DNA of 64,000 bases from Pseudomonadota bacterium (lineage in GTDB: Bacteria; Desulfobacterota; Syntrophorhabdia; Syntrophorhabdales; Syntrophorhabdaceae): assembly GCA_026388275.1 (NCBI GenBank), contig JAPLKB010000058.1, positions 124,676 through 188,675 of the forward strand, in the 5' to 3' direction. Position 1 is the stretch's first letter. Each line of letters starts with the position of its first letter. Shown piece after piece: positions 35,800 through 43,625 of this stretch. The position numbers were made by a program, and so were the translations under genes. The notes below the pieces were generated by a model, which was not told the DNA's origin, searched no databases, and saw nothing but the letters and a program-made list of their open reading frames with translations.

Positions 35800-36237
35800 A
35801 TGAAATATCAAACCGGTGAAGTCGGCAGGGTCATTGTTGCGAAGTTTGAAGATAGCGACGATATTATTAACAATATTATAGGCATTGCGAAAAAGGAAGT
35901 AATCAAAGCAGGCATTTTTTATCTTCTTGGCGGCATGAAGAATGCTAAGATTGTAGTAGGTCCTGAAAAAGATGAACTCCCGCCCATACCGGTATGGCGC
36001 GAGATGAAAGAAAGTCATGAGATTATCGGAATCGGAACAATTTTCTGGCATGAAGAAGAACCGAAGATACATTTTCATGGGGCCTATGGCAAGCATGACA
36101 AAGTTAAGGTCGGGTGTCTCCGTGAGATGGCTGATACGTTTATTGTGCTTGAGTGTATCATTCTTGAAATAAAAGGGATAGATGCAATAAGGAAGCTTGA
36201 TCCTGCTTCAGGGATGGTGCTTCTCGATCTTCCGTAA
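35800..36237 (+). CDS. PPC/DUF296-domain protein
   Basis: This 145-residue protein is one PPC (plants and prokaryotes conserved, DUF296) domain, with AGIFYLLGGMKNAKIVV, the glycine-rich GTIFWHEEEPKIHFHGAYG holding the metal-binding HxH pair, and a C-terminal beta strand. In plants the domain occurs in AT-hook proteins; in bacteria it stands alone with unknown role. It follows serA by 58 bases and its stop codon abuts the converging polyferredoxin gene. Confidence 0.87.
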   Translation: MKYQTGEVGRVIVAKFEDSDDIINNIIGIAKKEVIKAGIFYLLGGMKNAKIVVGPEKDELPPIPVWREMKESHEIIGIGTIFWHEEEPKIHFHGAYGKHDKVKVGCLREMADTFIVLECIILEIKGIDAIRKLDPASGMVLLDLP

Positions 36238-37773
36238 TTATTTATTTGTTTTTTTAGACACCGGAAACACCTCGATGGCAGATTTTCCTTCTAATGGACA
36301 TTTATTTTCACAAATTCCGCACCCTATGCATAATTGGTCTGCAATATATGGTCTTTTCAGGACGGTCCTTTTACCTTCGTAATTCTTTTCTGTGAATAAC
36401 TCAAATTTTATTGCCTTTTCCGGAACCGGACAATGTTCTTCGCAGACGATGCAATTGATCTTTTTTGCATAAGGGAGACAGTGGTTTTTGTCAATTACGG
36501 CAGTGCCTATAACGCTTTTTTTCTTTTGTTCCAAGGGAAGATTCGGGATGGCCCCTGTGGGGCAGACCTGGCCGCAGAGGTTGCAGTTGTATTCGCAATA
36601 TCCAAGACGGGGTATAAGAACTGGCATAAAAATCCCGTAAATGCCTGTCTGAAATAGGGCAGGGTACAGAGCATTTCTCAGGCAGACCTTGATACATTCG
36701 CCGCATCTCACGCATTTTTTAAGAAATTCACCATCATTAAGCACCCCGGGAGGCCGCAGGGATTTATCCTGTATGGATGGGAAGTGAAAGGAGAAAACTC
36801 TTGAAACAAAAAAACCTGACAGCATTCCTCCCAGAAAGACCCTTCTGCCTGCTGAAACAGGTGCTTTCATTAATTTGGACGTAGCTTTGGCAGAGGTTGC
36901 CCTGGCGAAGGGTAGTTTCATGGCAAAATTTACCCTTTTAAAATTGCATTTGAGACGGCAATCCATGCAGAGAATACAGTCCTGTTTCTGTAGTGTGTCT
37001 TCATCGAAACCTGTGGGGCAGGTTGTTTTGCAAGTTTGGCAATCACGGCAGATATGTGACGGGATCCTTTTGAATATGGAAAGTCTGCCCAAAAGACCCA
37101 GAAGTGTTCCAAGGGGGCACAAATTTTTACACCAGTTCCTTTTTTCGTATCTTTCGAGGAAAATAATAAACAGAAAAAACATGAAAGAGATAAAGGCAAG
37201 GGGGTAAAAGGTTTCTCTGAAAGGCAGGATATAGTCCTTTAAAAAAGCATATACTGGTGCTGCATAATCACGATTTTCCCCTGCTATATGATATAAACCA
37301 GACCATCCTGCTTTTACAGAGTATCCCAGTAGAGGATGAAGAAAGAATGTCATGGCTCTTACGAGTATGGCAATAGGGTCAAAAATCCCTGCGATATTCA
37401 CATTAAAAAATGCAGCAGATAGAAGTGTAAAAAGGAAAAAATACTTGAAATTTGTCTTCAAAATTCCGACAGGCATTGTTTTTTTAATTTTATTGGTAAT
37501 CAGGTCAATAATTGTGCCCAAAGGACATATCCATCCGCAGAAAAATCTGCCGAGTAATGTTGAAAAAATCAACATTAATACCCCTGGGAAGAGAAGCAGC
37601 GTAAATGTCTTGGCGGCAAGTAGAAAGCTTAAGACAATAAGAGGGTTAGCCCTGAAAAAACTATTAACAGCAAAGGATATCTCATCCTTCCCTCTATATT
37701 CTGTATTAACAAAAAAGATCAGGAATATCGCAAGGAAGATTAACTGAGATATACGGGAAGTTGTTATTTTCAT
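36238..37773 (-). CDS. NapH/NapG-like fused membrane polyferredoxin
   Basis: The 511-residue protein starts with about five membrane helices and CGWICPLGTIIDL plus CKNLCPLGTL, as in NapH-type quinol dehydrogenases, then cysteine clusters CRDCQTCKTTCP and CILCMDCRLKC. In the middle sits a twin-arginine-like segment GRRVFLGGMLSGFFVS, after which NapG-like ferredoxin motifs follow (CVRCGECIKVCL, CNLCGQVCPTGAIP, CIVCEEHCP, CIGCGICENKCP). It thus looks like NapH and NapG joined in one chain. It would take electrons from quinol or pass them to the adjacent Tat-linked proteins. Confidence 0.85.
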   Translation of the reverse strand: MKITTSRISQLIFLAIFLIFFVNTEYRGKDEISFAVNSFFRANPLIVLSFLLAAKTFTLLLFPGVLMLIFSTLLGRFFCGWICPLGTIIDLITNKIKKTMPVGILKTNFKYFFLFTLLSAAFFNVNIAGIFDPIAILVRAMTFFLHPLLGYSVKAGWSGLYHIAGENRDYAAPVYAFLKDYILPFRETFYPLAFISFMFFLFIIFLERYEKRNWCKNLCPLGTLLGLLGRLSIFKRIPSHICRDCQTCKTTCPTGFDEDTLQKQDCILCMDCRLKCNFKRVNFAMKLPFARATSAKATSKLMKAPVSAGRRVFLGGMLSGFFVSRVFSFHFPSIQDKSLRPPGVLNDGEFLKKCVRCGECIKVCLRNALYPALFQTGIYGIFMPVLIPRLGYCEYNCNLCGQVCPTGAIPNLPLEQKKKSVIGTAVIDKNHCLPYAKKINCIVCEEHCPVPEKAIKFELFTEKNYEGKRTVLKRPYIADQLCIGCGICENKCPLEGKSAIEVFPVSKKTNK

Positions 37774-37795
37774 ATATTAAAAGTGATGTTCATTT

Positions 37796-38674
37796 TTACC
37801 CTTTTAATATCCTTACCTTACTAAGGTTAATTTCTCCCAGACCTCTTCTGTGCGCAGAAACAGTGGTTGATATATCATGTGGGTTAAGACCAAAGAGGGT
37901 TGTGGCATATGCATCGGCCGAGACAATATCTGCAGAGGCAACGACCGTATTCAGCACCCTTACATCTTTAAGGTTCCCGCCCTGTGGTCCATGATTTAAG
38001 AGAATACGCGTTGCATCAATGATTGTCAGATGACTTTTCATAAAGACATTAACATCAGAAAGGGCTTCATCTATATTTCTGTGGATGTATCCTCTGTTGC
38101 CACCCATGATGCCCATGATGTTTTTTAAGCCAAGAGTGAGACGAGTAAGACTATGATGTTTTGCTATGGGTACATTGATAAAAACATCGGCAAGAAGAGC
38201 TTCGTCGTATAGTTCCCATTCTTTAAGAAAAATGCCGTTAATTTTTGTGTTTTTAAAACGTTCGCTTTCAATGTGCTTTAGCTCAACATTTGTTAATCCC
38301 CTTAACGTTGCTTGAATACCACTGTTTTCGTAACACCTTCTTGCATCATTACAGGTGTTGTCAAAAATCTTAACTTTTTTTGCCCCGGCTTCCAGACAAT
38401 CTTCAACTATAGCCTTTACAACTGCAGGATGCGTGGTTGCGCCATATTCCGGCTTTCTGTCCCATCCTATGTTCGGTTTTACAACGACTATATTGCCCTT
38501 TTTTACAAATTTGCGGATGCCGCCCAATCCCGCAATGGCGTTCCTTGTTGTGGCTGCATAATCCTTGCCTTCTGCAACCCCCAGAACAGAGGGCTCCTTT
38601 GCAAAGATGTTTTTGTGAAATCCGGCTAAAAGTAAAGATGATGCAGTAAACTTCAAAAAATCTCTTCTTTTCAT
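37796..38674 (-). CDS. Tat-exported DUF362 (iron-sulfur-like) protein
   Basis: The start at 38674 gives 292 residues beginning with a twin-arginine signal (MKRRDFLKFTASSLLLAG); a longer frame to 38716 would bury the signal. The remainder is DUF362: VVVKPNIGWDRKPEYGATTHP, KVKIFDNTCNDARRCYENSG, VPIAKHHSLTRLTLGLKNIMG. DUF362 proteins often pair with ferredoxin domains and occur beside polyferredoxins; the function is not known to me. It lies 22 bases upstream of the fused polyferredoxin, so the two are probably one transcript. Confidence 0.86.
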   Translation of the reverse strand: MKRRDFLKFTASSLLLAGFHKNIFAKEPSVLGVAEGKDYAATTRNAIAGLGGIRKFVKKGNIVVVKPNIGWDRKPEYGATTHPAVVKAIVEDCLEAGAKKVKIFDNTCNDARRCYENSGIQATLRGLTNVELKHIESERFKNTKINGIFLKEWELYDEALLADVFINVPIAKHHSLTRLTLGLKNIMGIMGGNRGYIHRNIDEALSDVNVFMKSHLTIIDATRILLNHGPQGGNLKDVRVLNTVVASADIVSADAYATTLFGLNPHDISTTVSAHRRGLGEINLSKVRILKG

Positions 38675-38715
38675 AGAGATAATTTTAACTATTCTATGTG
38701 GTTTGTCAATGGACA

Positions 38716-38724
38716 TGATATAAT
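38716..38724 (+). promoter_or_regulatory. Extended -10 promoter before the YedY-like gene
   Basis: TGATATAAT (38716-38724) is an extended -10 element; the ATG of the next gene begins at 38731, about where transcription should start. No Shine-Dalgarno sequence is present, so the mRNA may be leaderless. No clear -35 box is seen, as extended -10 promoters allow. Confidence 0.5.
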
Positions 38725-38730
38725 TAATAT

Positions 38731-39414
38731 ATGGACAGGCGCAATTTCATAAAGTTTCTATCTGTTCTTGGTATTGGCTTTATACTTCCCCACTCTACGC
38801 TTTCTGCAAAGGAGGTTGAGAAGATATTGGAGAACGAGGACAGAGAAGGATTTTATATAAGGTTTTATAAGCCCTTTAAACCTGTTGATCATAATAAATG
38901 GACTTTAAAAGTCGGTGGTTTGTGTGAAAATCCAAGGACATTAAACCTTTCCAATATTAAAGAACTCAGGAAAGAAACTCAAGTTTCGCGGATGACATGC
39001 GTTGAATCATGGTCGAGCAAGGCAAAGTGGGGAGGCTTCAGCCCGAAAACACTTTTTGATATTGTAAGGCCTGGAAAGGAAGCAAGATTTGTATATTTTT
39101 ATTCGGCAGATGATTATTATGAATATATTTCGCTTGATGACCTTTTAAAGAAAAGGGTGCTTTTTGTCTATGAGATGAACGATAAATTTCTCCCCGATAT
39201 ACATGGGGGTCCGCTTAGGCTGATAATGCCCTTCAAGTACGGATACAAAAGCATAAAGACTATAGTAAAAGTTGATTTTGTAAAGAACGAAGGTACGGGT
39301 TATTGGTCAAATTATGGCTATTCCAGGGATGCAACCATAAAAAAGGGTGAAGATCATGCCCTTGATTTAAGGGAATACAAAATACTGAAAAACGAGGGTG
39401 AACCGGATTACTAA
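38731..39414 (+). CDS. YedY/MsrP-like molybdoenzyme (sulfite oxidase family), Tat-exported
   Basis: The 227-residue protein opens with a twin-arginine signal (MDRRNFIKFLSVLGIGF) and has the oxidoreductase molybdopterin-binding domain: WTLKVGGLCENPRTLNL, then the molybdenum-ligand cysteine in SRMTCVESWSSKAKWGGF, and HGGPLRLIMPFKYGYKSIK. It is shorter than E. coli YedY (about 330). It is divergent from the DUF362/polyferredoxin pair and likely to receive electrons from them. Cofactor for this enzyme type is plain molybdopterin, not the cytidine form made by MocA. Confidence 0.88.
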   Translation: MDRRNFIKFLSVLGIGFILPHSTLSAKEVEKILENEDREGFYIRFYKPFKPVDHNKWTLKVGGLCENPRTLNLSNIKELRKETQVSRMTCVESWSSKAKWGGFSPKTLFDIVRPGKEARFVYFYSADDYYEYISLDDLLKKRVLFVYEMNDKFLPDIHGGPLRLIMPFKYGYKSIKTIVKVDFVKNEGTGYWSNYGYSRDATIKKGEDHALDLREYKILKNEGEPDY

Positions 39415-39442
39415 ACTAACACCGGCCGACATCGATTGAGGG

Positions 39443-40564
39443 TCAATTTTCTATTATCCGCTCCATTCTATAGTATAAGAGCAGGTCAATAAATTCCTTT
39501 GACTCTACAGGATTTTTTTCCATGTAAAAAAGATGTGAATCGCAGTCGCAATCCGAAGAGCCGAAATCTTTTATCCGGCCATCTGAAATTTTACGGAAAG
39601 ACCCTGCTATTTTGCATTCAAGACGGGACGAAGAACGTATTGGAAGGGCATGAATAAGGACGGCTTGTTCTCTCAGATAATCAATGTGCCAGAAAAGATT
39701 TTTTCTTTTTCTCTTATGTCTCTCTATCCTTGCAGTGAGGTCTTTCATTGCAGAACCGATATATATATAAAAACCCTTTTTAAAGAAGATGCTGCCAAGT
39801 TTGCCTATTGTAATTTCCTTGTCATTGTCAAGGTTGAGAATGAGCATATAGCTTCCGCAGTCCGCACCTTCTTTTTCATATATATGCCAGGGAATTTCAA
39901 GCTCATTTGTTTTGTTTTCAATGGAAAGATCATTTTCCCAGGCAATGGATACGGCTTTTATGAATATATCATTCCGAAAGGTATGGAGTGTTTTTGAAAA
40001 CTCCGGGTCAATATGATATTCAGGCAGAAAATATTTAACGGAATTGGAATGAACGGCAAAGAGAACACCGCCATAATAGGAGGAAGCAGCTAATTCTGTG
40101 ACGTGCCTTCGTCCTCTGTCCGTCACTGCATCAGGAAACATAGCCATACTGTTATGAAAGAGAGTGCAGGATTTTACCTCAAGGAGCATTCTGTCATTAC
40201 CTTTTTTAAGTAGAAAATCGAATCTGCTTCTTCCTACGGTAAACTCAGGTTTTTCAATAGAATAGTCCTCAAGACCGGATATGGCCTGCTTTTCAATGAG
40301 CCATTTGACGACGGTATTTGTATGGTGTGTATGGAGGAAGACAGGCACTCCTTTTTTTTCAACTGCTATAACGGTATAATCCGTACGTTTTTCCGGGCTA
40401 TGAGTTGTTTTGGTAATGTAGATGGTTTTGTTTTTCTGCAAAAGCTCCCAGAGCCTGCCGGGGTTCGGAAGATATGCCGTGATTATCCTGCTGTTGTGAA
40501 GACAGTTAACGATAAACCTGTTCGGCCTTTCAATAAATACTGCGGTTTCAAAGTGACTGAAAAT
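39443..40564 (-). CDS. sfsA: SfsA-like protein fused to a GIY-YIG (DUF123) domain
   Basis: The C-terminal third (about residues 215-373) is a DUF123/GIY-YIG domain (GSYMLILNLDNDKE, GFYIYIGSAMKDLTARIERH, HWHIDYL-like). The first part is SfsA: EVKSCTLFHNSMAMFPDAVT and TDRGRRHVTELA match its nuclease-like core. Family homology (FETAVFIERPNRFIVN, TAYLPNPGRLWELL) extends upstream of the usual TTG at 40441 to about 40564, but the only plausible start there is ATT. So the gene either uses ATT or has lost its start. Nucleic-acid processing is the likely role, inferred. Confidence 0.75.
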   Translation of the reverse strand: MFSHFETAVFIERPNRFIVNCLHNSRIITAYLPNPGRLWELLQKNKTIYITKTTHSPEKRTDYTVIAVEKKGVPVFLHTHHTNTVVKWLIEKQAISGLEDYSIEKPEFTVGRSRFDFLLKKGNDRMLLEVKSCTLFHNSMAMFPDAVTDRGRRHVTELAASSYYGGVLFAVHSNSVKYFLPEYHIDPEFSKTLHTFRNDIFIKAVSIAWENDLSIENKTNELEIPWHIYEKEGADCGSYMLILNLDNDKEITIGKLGSIFFKKGFYIYIGSAMKDLTARIERHKRKRKNLFWHIDYLREQAVLIHALPIRSSSRLECKIAGSFRKISDGRIKDFGSSDCDCDSHLFYMEKNPVESKEFIDLLLYYRMERIIEN

Positions 40565-41333
40565 GTTTAATTTCGTAATTCTGTCCGTTTGGTTATAATT
40601 ATTTGGATCATAATAATTGTCTCACATTGACTTTTGCATGAATTTCAAACATGAAGGATAGGTCCTTATTTTGTGCATGTCTGATCATGCCTTTTTTCTT
40701 TTACGAGAACCGGTAAACCATATGATCCACGATAATAGTCCTCGTTATTTATAACACAAAGTTTATCGGGAAACATGCTAAATGAGAATCAGCGTTATTT
40801 ATTAATGCGATGAAAAGTTAGTATAATGATATTATGGCATAAGTACTACTCGATTATCTATAATAGATGCAGGAGAATTCACAAGATAAAAATGAGTAAC
40901 ATCGGAGATATGCTGAACCCCAAAACGATTCTGACAATCATTAAATTATCAATTTTTGCAAAAAGCTTGGCTTTAAATTGAAGTGGCTGTCCAGAGGTGT
41001 GTCGAAAGTTACTTTAATCCTCAAACATTAGATGGAGCTAAAAGCTGTAAGTCCATGATCGGTATACACCGGCCTGAGATTCCCACAGAACTAAAATATA
41101 TACAAGATGGAGTTCAGGCCCAGGGTTTCTCCGTATAAAATATTTAATATTAAAGGCAAATGAAAAAAGGTGGGAATATTACGGTAACGAATTTAGCGTA
41201 GAAGGTAAGATTTAATAGCAGTTTAGGGGGTAGGACCTCCGGCATCAGGGCAGTTTCTGACCCGGAGGTCCAGGAGAATGAGATCTACCTGCTTCCAGGA
41301 GCACTTGATTGACTCATAACTTTTTAATTTATT
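40565..41333. other. Long gene-poor region with a strong hairpin
   Basis: About 770 bases contain no convincing gene. A GC-rich perfect stem (GGACCTCCGG at 41233-41242, CCGGAGGTCC at 41262-41271) encloses a loop of about 19 bases with a small inner TCAG/CTGA pair; it lacks a T-run on either strand. One frame is open for about 50 codons at 40977-41138 without a start or familiar motif; chance is enough to explain it. Confidence 0.5.
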
Positions 41334-41777
41334 TCAATTGTTCAATGTCATACCTTCTTTAATTTCAATAGTCCCCTGTGTACCATCTACTCTTATGATA
41401 TCTCCATCCCTGATTATTTCCGTTAGTCCGGATATACCTATCACTGCCGGGATACCATATATCCTGGCAAATTCCACTGCATTAGAAGCCTGACCGCCAT
41501 TTTCCGTAGCTATCGCATTCGCTTTAGATAATATTATTGCAAGTTTAGGTGAAGCTGTTCTGGAAACAATCACCATGCCATCTTTTACCTTTAATATATC
41601 CTCATCTTTTTTTATTACCACAGCTCTGCCCATAGCCACTCCTGATGCTGCTGCTGCTCCATGTATAGCCTTTCCATTCAAATATCTTGCTAAAACGTTT
41701 GCCCTGCTTCTGCGACCCTCCAGATCCGATATATATTCTTCGGAAAACTGATCATGCTGTACTAATTTCGTTTCCAT
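41334..41777 (-). CDS. Stand-alone PEP-utilising swivelling domain with His replaced by Asn
   Basis: This 147-residue protein is the mobile (phosphohistidine) domain of PEP synthase/PPDK-type enzymes: GVAMGRAVVI, MVIVSRTASPKLA, then TENGGQASNAVEFARIYGIP and VDGTQGTIEI. In active members the core reads GGxxSHxA; here the phosphorylated His is Asn, so phosphate transfer by this domain should be lost. Similar stand-alone parts occur in phenylphosphate synthase. It follows the Tm-1-like gene after 110 bases with an AAGGAG site of its own. Confidence 0.82.
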   Translation of the reverse strand: METKLVQHDQFSEEYISDLEGRRSRANVLARYLNGKAIHGAAAASGVAMGRAVVIKKDEDILKVKDGMVIVSRTASPKLAIILSKANAIATENGGQASNAVEFARIYGIPAVIGISGLTEIIRDGDIIRVDGTQGTIEIKEGMTLNN

Positions 41778-41887
41778 TGCTTTTCTCCTTTTTTAATTAC
41801 TATATTATTGTTTATATTTGATAAGTCGTATGTTTACAGCACAACCACCATTTAAATGTGCTTGAGTCGTTGTTCCTCCCTATCGTC

Positions 41888-43210
41888 CTACACGTTTACA
41901 ACCTGAGCCAGTCGAGAAACATCTTCTTTTTTCCTCATCAGCTTATCCAAAACTTCAACGCTTCTTTTAGCAAAGACAGGATCGTTGATATCTGTATCTA
42001 TCTCCTCAAAGGGAATTATCGGATTTAAAACACTCTTCAGTACATCGATGAACACCTGATCTGCCTCGTGGTCGTAAAGCAGCTCCCCTGGCTTTGAATA
42101 TTCAGAAAACCCTTTCTTCGGTATAAGAACATAGTTTAAATCCGGCGCCTTGTTGAGTTTTTTGCCGATAATCAGTGCGACTTTGCGCATGTCCTCAACA
42201 GCAGTCCTGATAAGAATCCGGTAATCGTAGTGCACAGTAGGTCTTGACAAAAGCTTTGTCGGCGCAGGACAAGAGGGGGTAAAACCAAAAAAATCAATCC
42301 CGCCAGGTGCAAAAACAAGAGGAACTCCCATTTTCCCAGCCGTCTCCAGGCGATCAGGGCCTGCTCCCTTACTGAAACCTTCATAAAACTCATCCACTAA
42401 CTCGCGAGGTGTAATATCGAGAACACCTTCTATTCTGCCCTCACCGATAAGCTCCTCAAGCGCCATACCGCCGGTACCGACAGCATGGAATGCCATCATC
42501 TCGTATTCCTTCTGTAAAAGGGGCTCTTCAAGCTGAAGTACGCAGGGAGAAGTGGGACCGCATGCTGTAACCCCTATCATCGGTATGTTTTTTTGGGGTT
42601 GTTCTCTGTCCATCATACCGCAAACAGCATGTGTAGCCTGCGCCAGGAGGTGGCGCATGAAATCATTGAGGCCGAGAAGGTCTCCAACAGAATGAAACAT
42701 CACGATGTCTTTGGTTTGAACGTATTCTCTGACATCCCTTGACGCCACGGTAGAGAGCATTACCTTCGGGATACCGAAAGGCAGGGAACGCATAATGTAA
42801 GTAGCCATCCCTGTTCCTGATCCGCCTCCTATTGAGAGAACGCCATGCAACCTCCCTTCTGCAAACAAACGGTTTGCAATGACGGCCCCACCCTCTCGTA
42901 TGGCATAACTGATACGTTGTTTATCCCATGTCCCTGCTGTGTCGTCGAGATCAACGTTAACTGCCGCGGCAATGTCCCTGTTTGTCACGTCCGGCTTTAT
43001 TTGGGACGTGTTGAAAGTGCCTATATCCATGAGTATCGGATGTACTCCGAGATTTAAGGCAACATCTTTAATGAATGCAGCTTCTCTGCCTTTTGTGTCA
43101 AGAGTGGTAATAATGAGAAGCTGTTTTTTGTTCGTACCATATTTTCTTGTAGAGCCCGAACGTAATAGCGCTTGCTCTAAATTTGAAACATGCCCTGATC
43201 CGTGTTCCAT
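41888..43210 (-). CDS. Tm-1-like ATP-binding (UPF0261) family protein
   Basis: The 440-residue protein matches the UPF0261/Tm-1 family: LLIITTLDTKGREAAFIKD, GVLSIGGGSGTGMATYIMR, VMLSTVASRDVREYV, MIGVTACGPTSPCVLQL, HAVGTGGMALEELI and the C-terminal FAPGGIDFFGF. The plant member Tm-1 is an ATP-binding resistance protein; bacterial members are often next to PEP-like or phosphoenzyme genes and have no reaction known to me. An AGGGGG site supports the start, and it is the first gene of a two-gene set with the swivelling domain. Confidence 0.9.
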   Translation of the reverse strand: MEHGSGHVSNLEQALLRSGSTRKYGTNKKQLLIITTLDTKGREAAFIKDVALNLGVHPILMDIGTFNTSQIKPDVTNRDIAAAVNVDLDDTAGTWDKQRISYAIREGGAVIANRLFAEGRLHGVLSIGGGSGTGMATYIMRSLPFGIPKVMLSTVASRDVREYVQTKDIVMFHSVGDLLGLNDFMRHLLAQATHAVCGMMDREQPQKNIPMIGVTACGPTSPCVLQLEEPLLQKEYEMMAFHAVGTGGMALEELIGEGRIEGVLDITPRELVDEFYEGFSKGAGPDRLETAGKMGVPLVFAPGGIDFFGFTPSCPAPTKLLSRPTVHYDYRILIRTAVEDMRKVALIIGKKLNKAPDLNYVLIPKKGFSEYSKPGELLYDHEADQVFIDVLKSVLNPIIPFEEIDTDINDPVFAKRSVEVLDKLMRKKEDVSRLAQVVNV

Positions 43211-43625
43211 AGTAAACCCCCTTTTTTTACTTGTATCAACACCATCTTTGTGGTCGTTGACATCATAATATGTAAAATAAACTGAAACGGTTTTAATTAA
43301 AATGGGAAATAAATACTATAAAGTATGAACCTAATGTTCCTATATAAGCGGAAACGAGCAGCCGGACTTCACGAGGATTATAATTGATTAAGTGTGCCGT
43401 GAACGCTATTGAAGAGATTAACGATGAAATGAAACTGGAATAATAGGAACATCCGGGTCATACTTAAAGCAGAGAAGGACTGTAAATATGGGACATTTTT
43501 TTAATTTATATTATCCAATAGGATAAGCAATGGTGCCAATGGCATATCCGGAGTAAATTTAACTCCATAAACGTCAGGGAAGATACTGAACAATTGTATG
43601 TGAAATAGATAACTGCGGTTACAGT
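43211..43625. other. Intergenic region holding an inverted-repeat element
   Basis: The 415 bases have no gene. Near-complementary 23-bp ends at 43321-43343 and 43443-43465 (3 mismatches) bracket 99 bp; details are in the repeat entry. Outside the element the sequence is AT-rich and includes promoter-like stretches for the Tm-1-like gene, none certain. Confidence 0.5.
43321..43465. repeat. 145-bp element with imperfect 23-bp terminal inverted repeats
   Basis: The left end (AAGTATGAACCTAATG, then TTCCTAT) is the reverse complement of the right end (43443-43465) except for three central positions. The 99-bp interior encodes nothing recognisable. Size and layout fit a MITE-like or other palindromic mobile repeat; no clear target-site duplication is seen, so a long hairpin RNA is also possible. 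Confidence 0.5.

Noticed and set aside
40977-41138. Open frame of about 50 codons in the gene-poor region
   Set aside because: No start codon at its head, no recognisable motif, and such a length is expected by chance somewhere in six frames.
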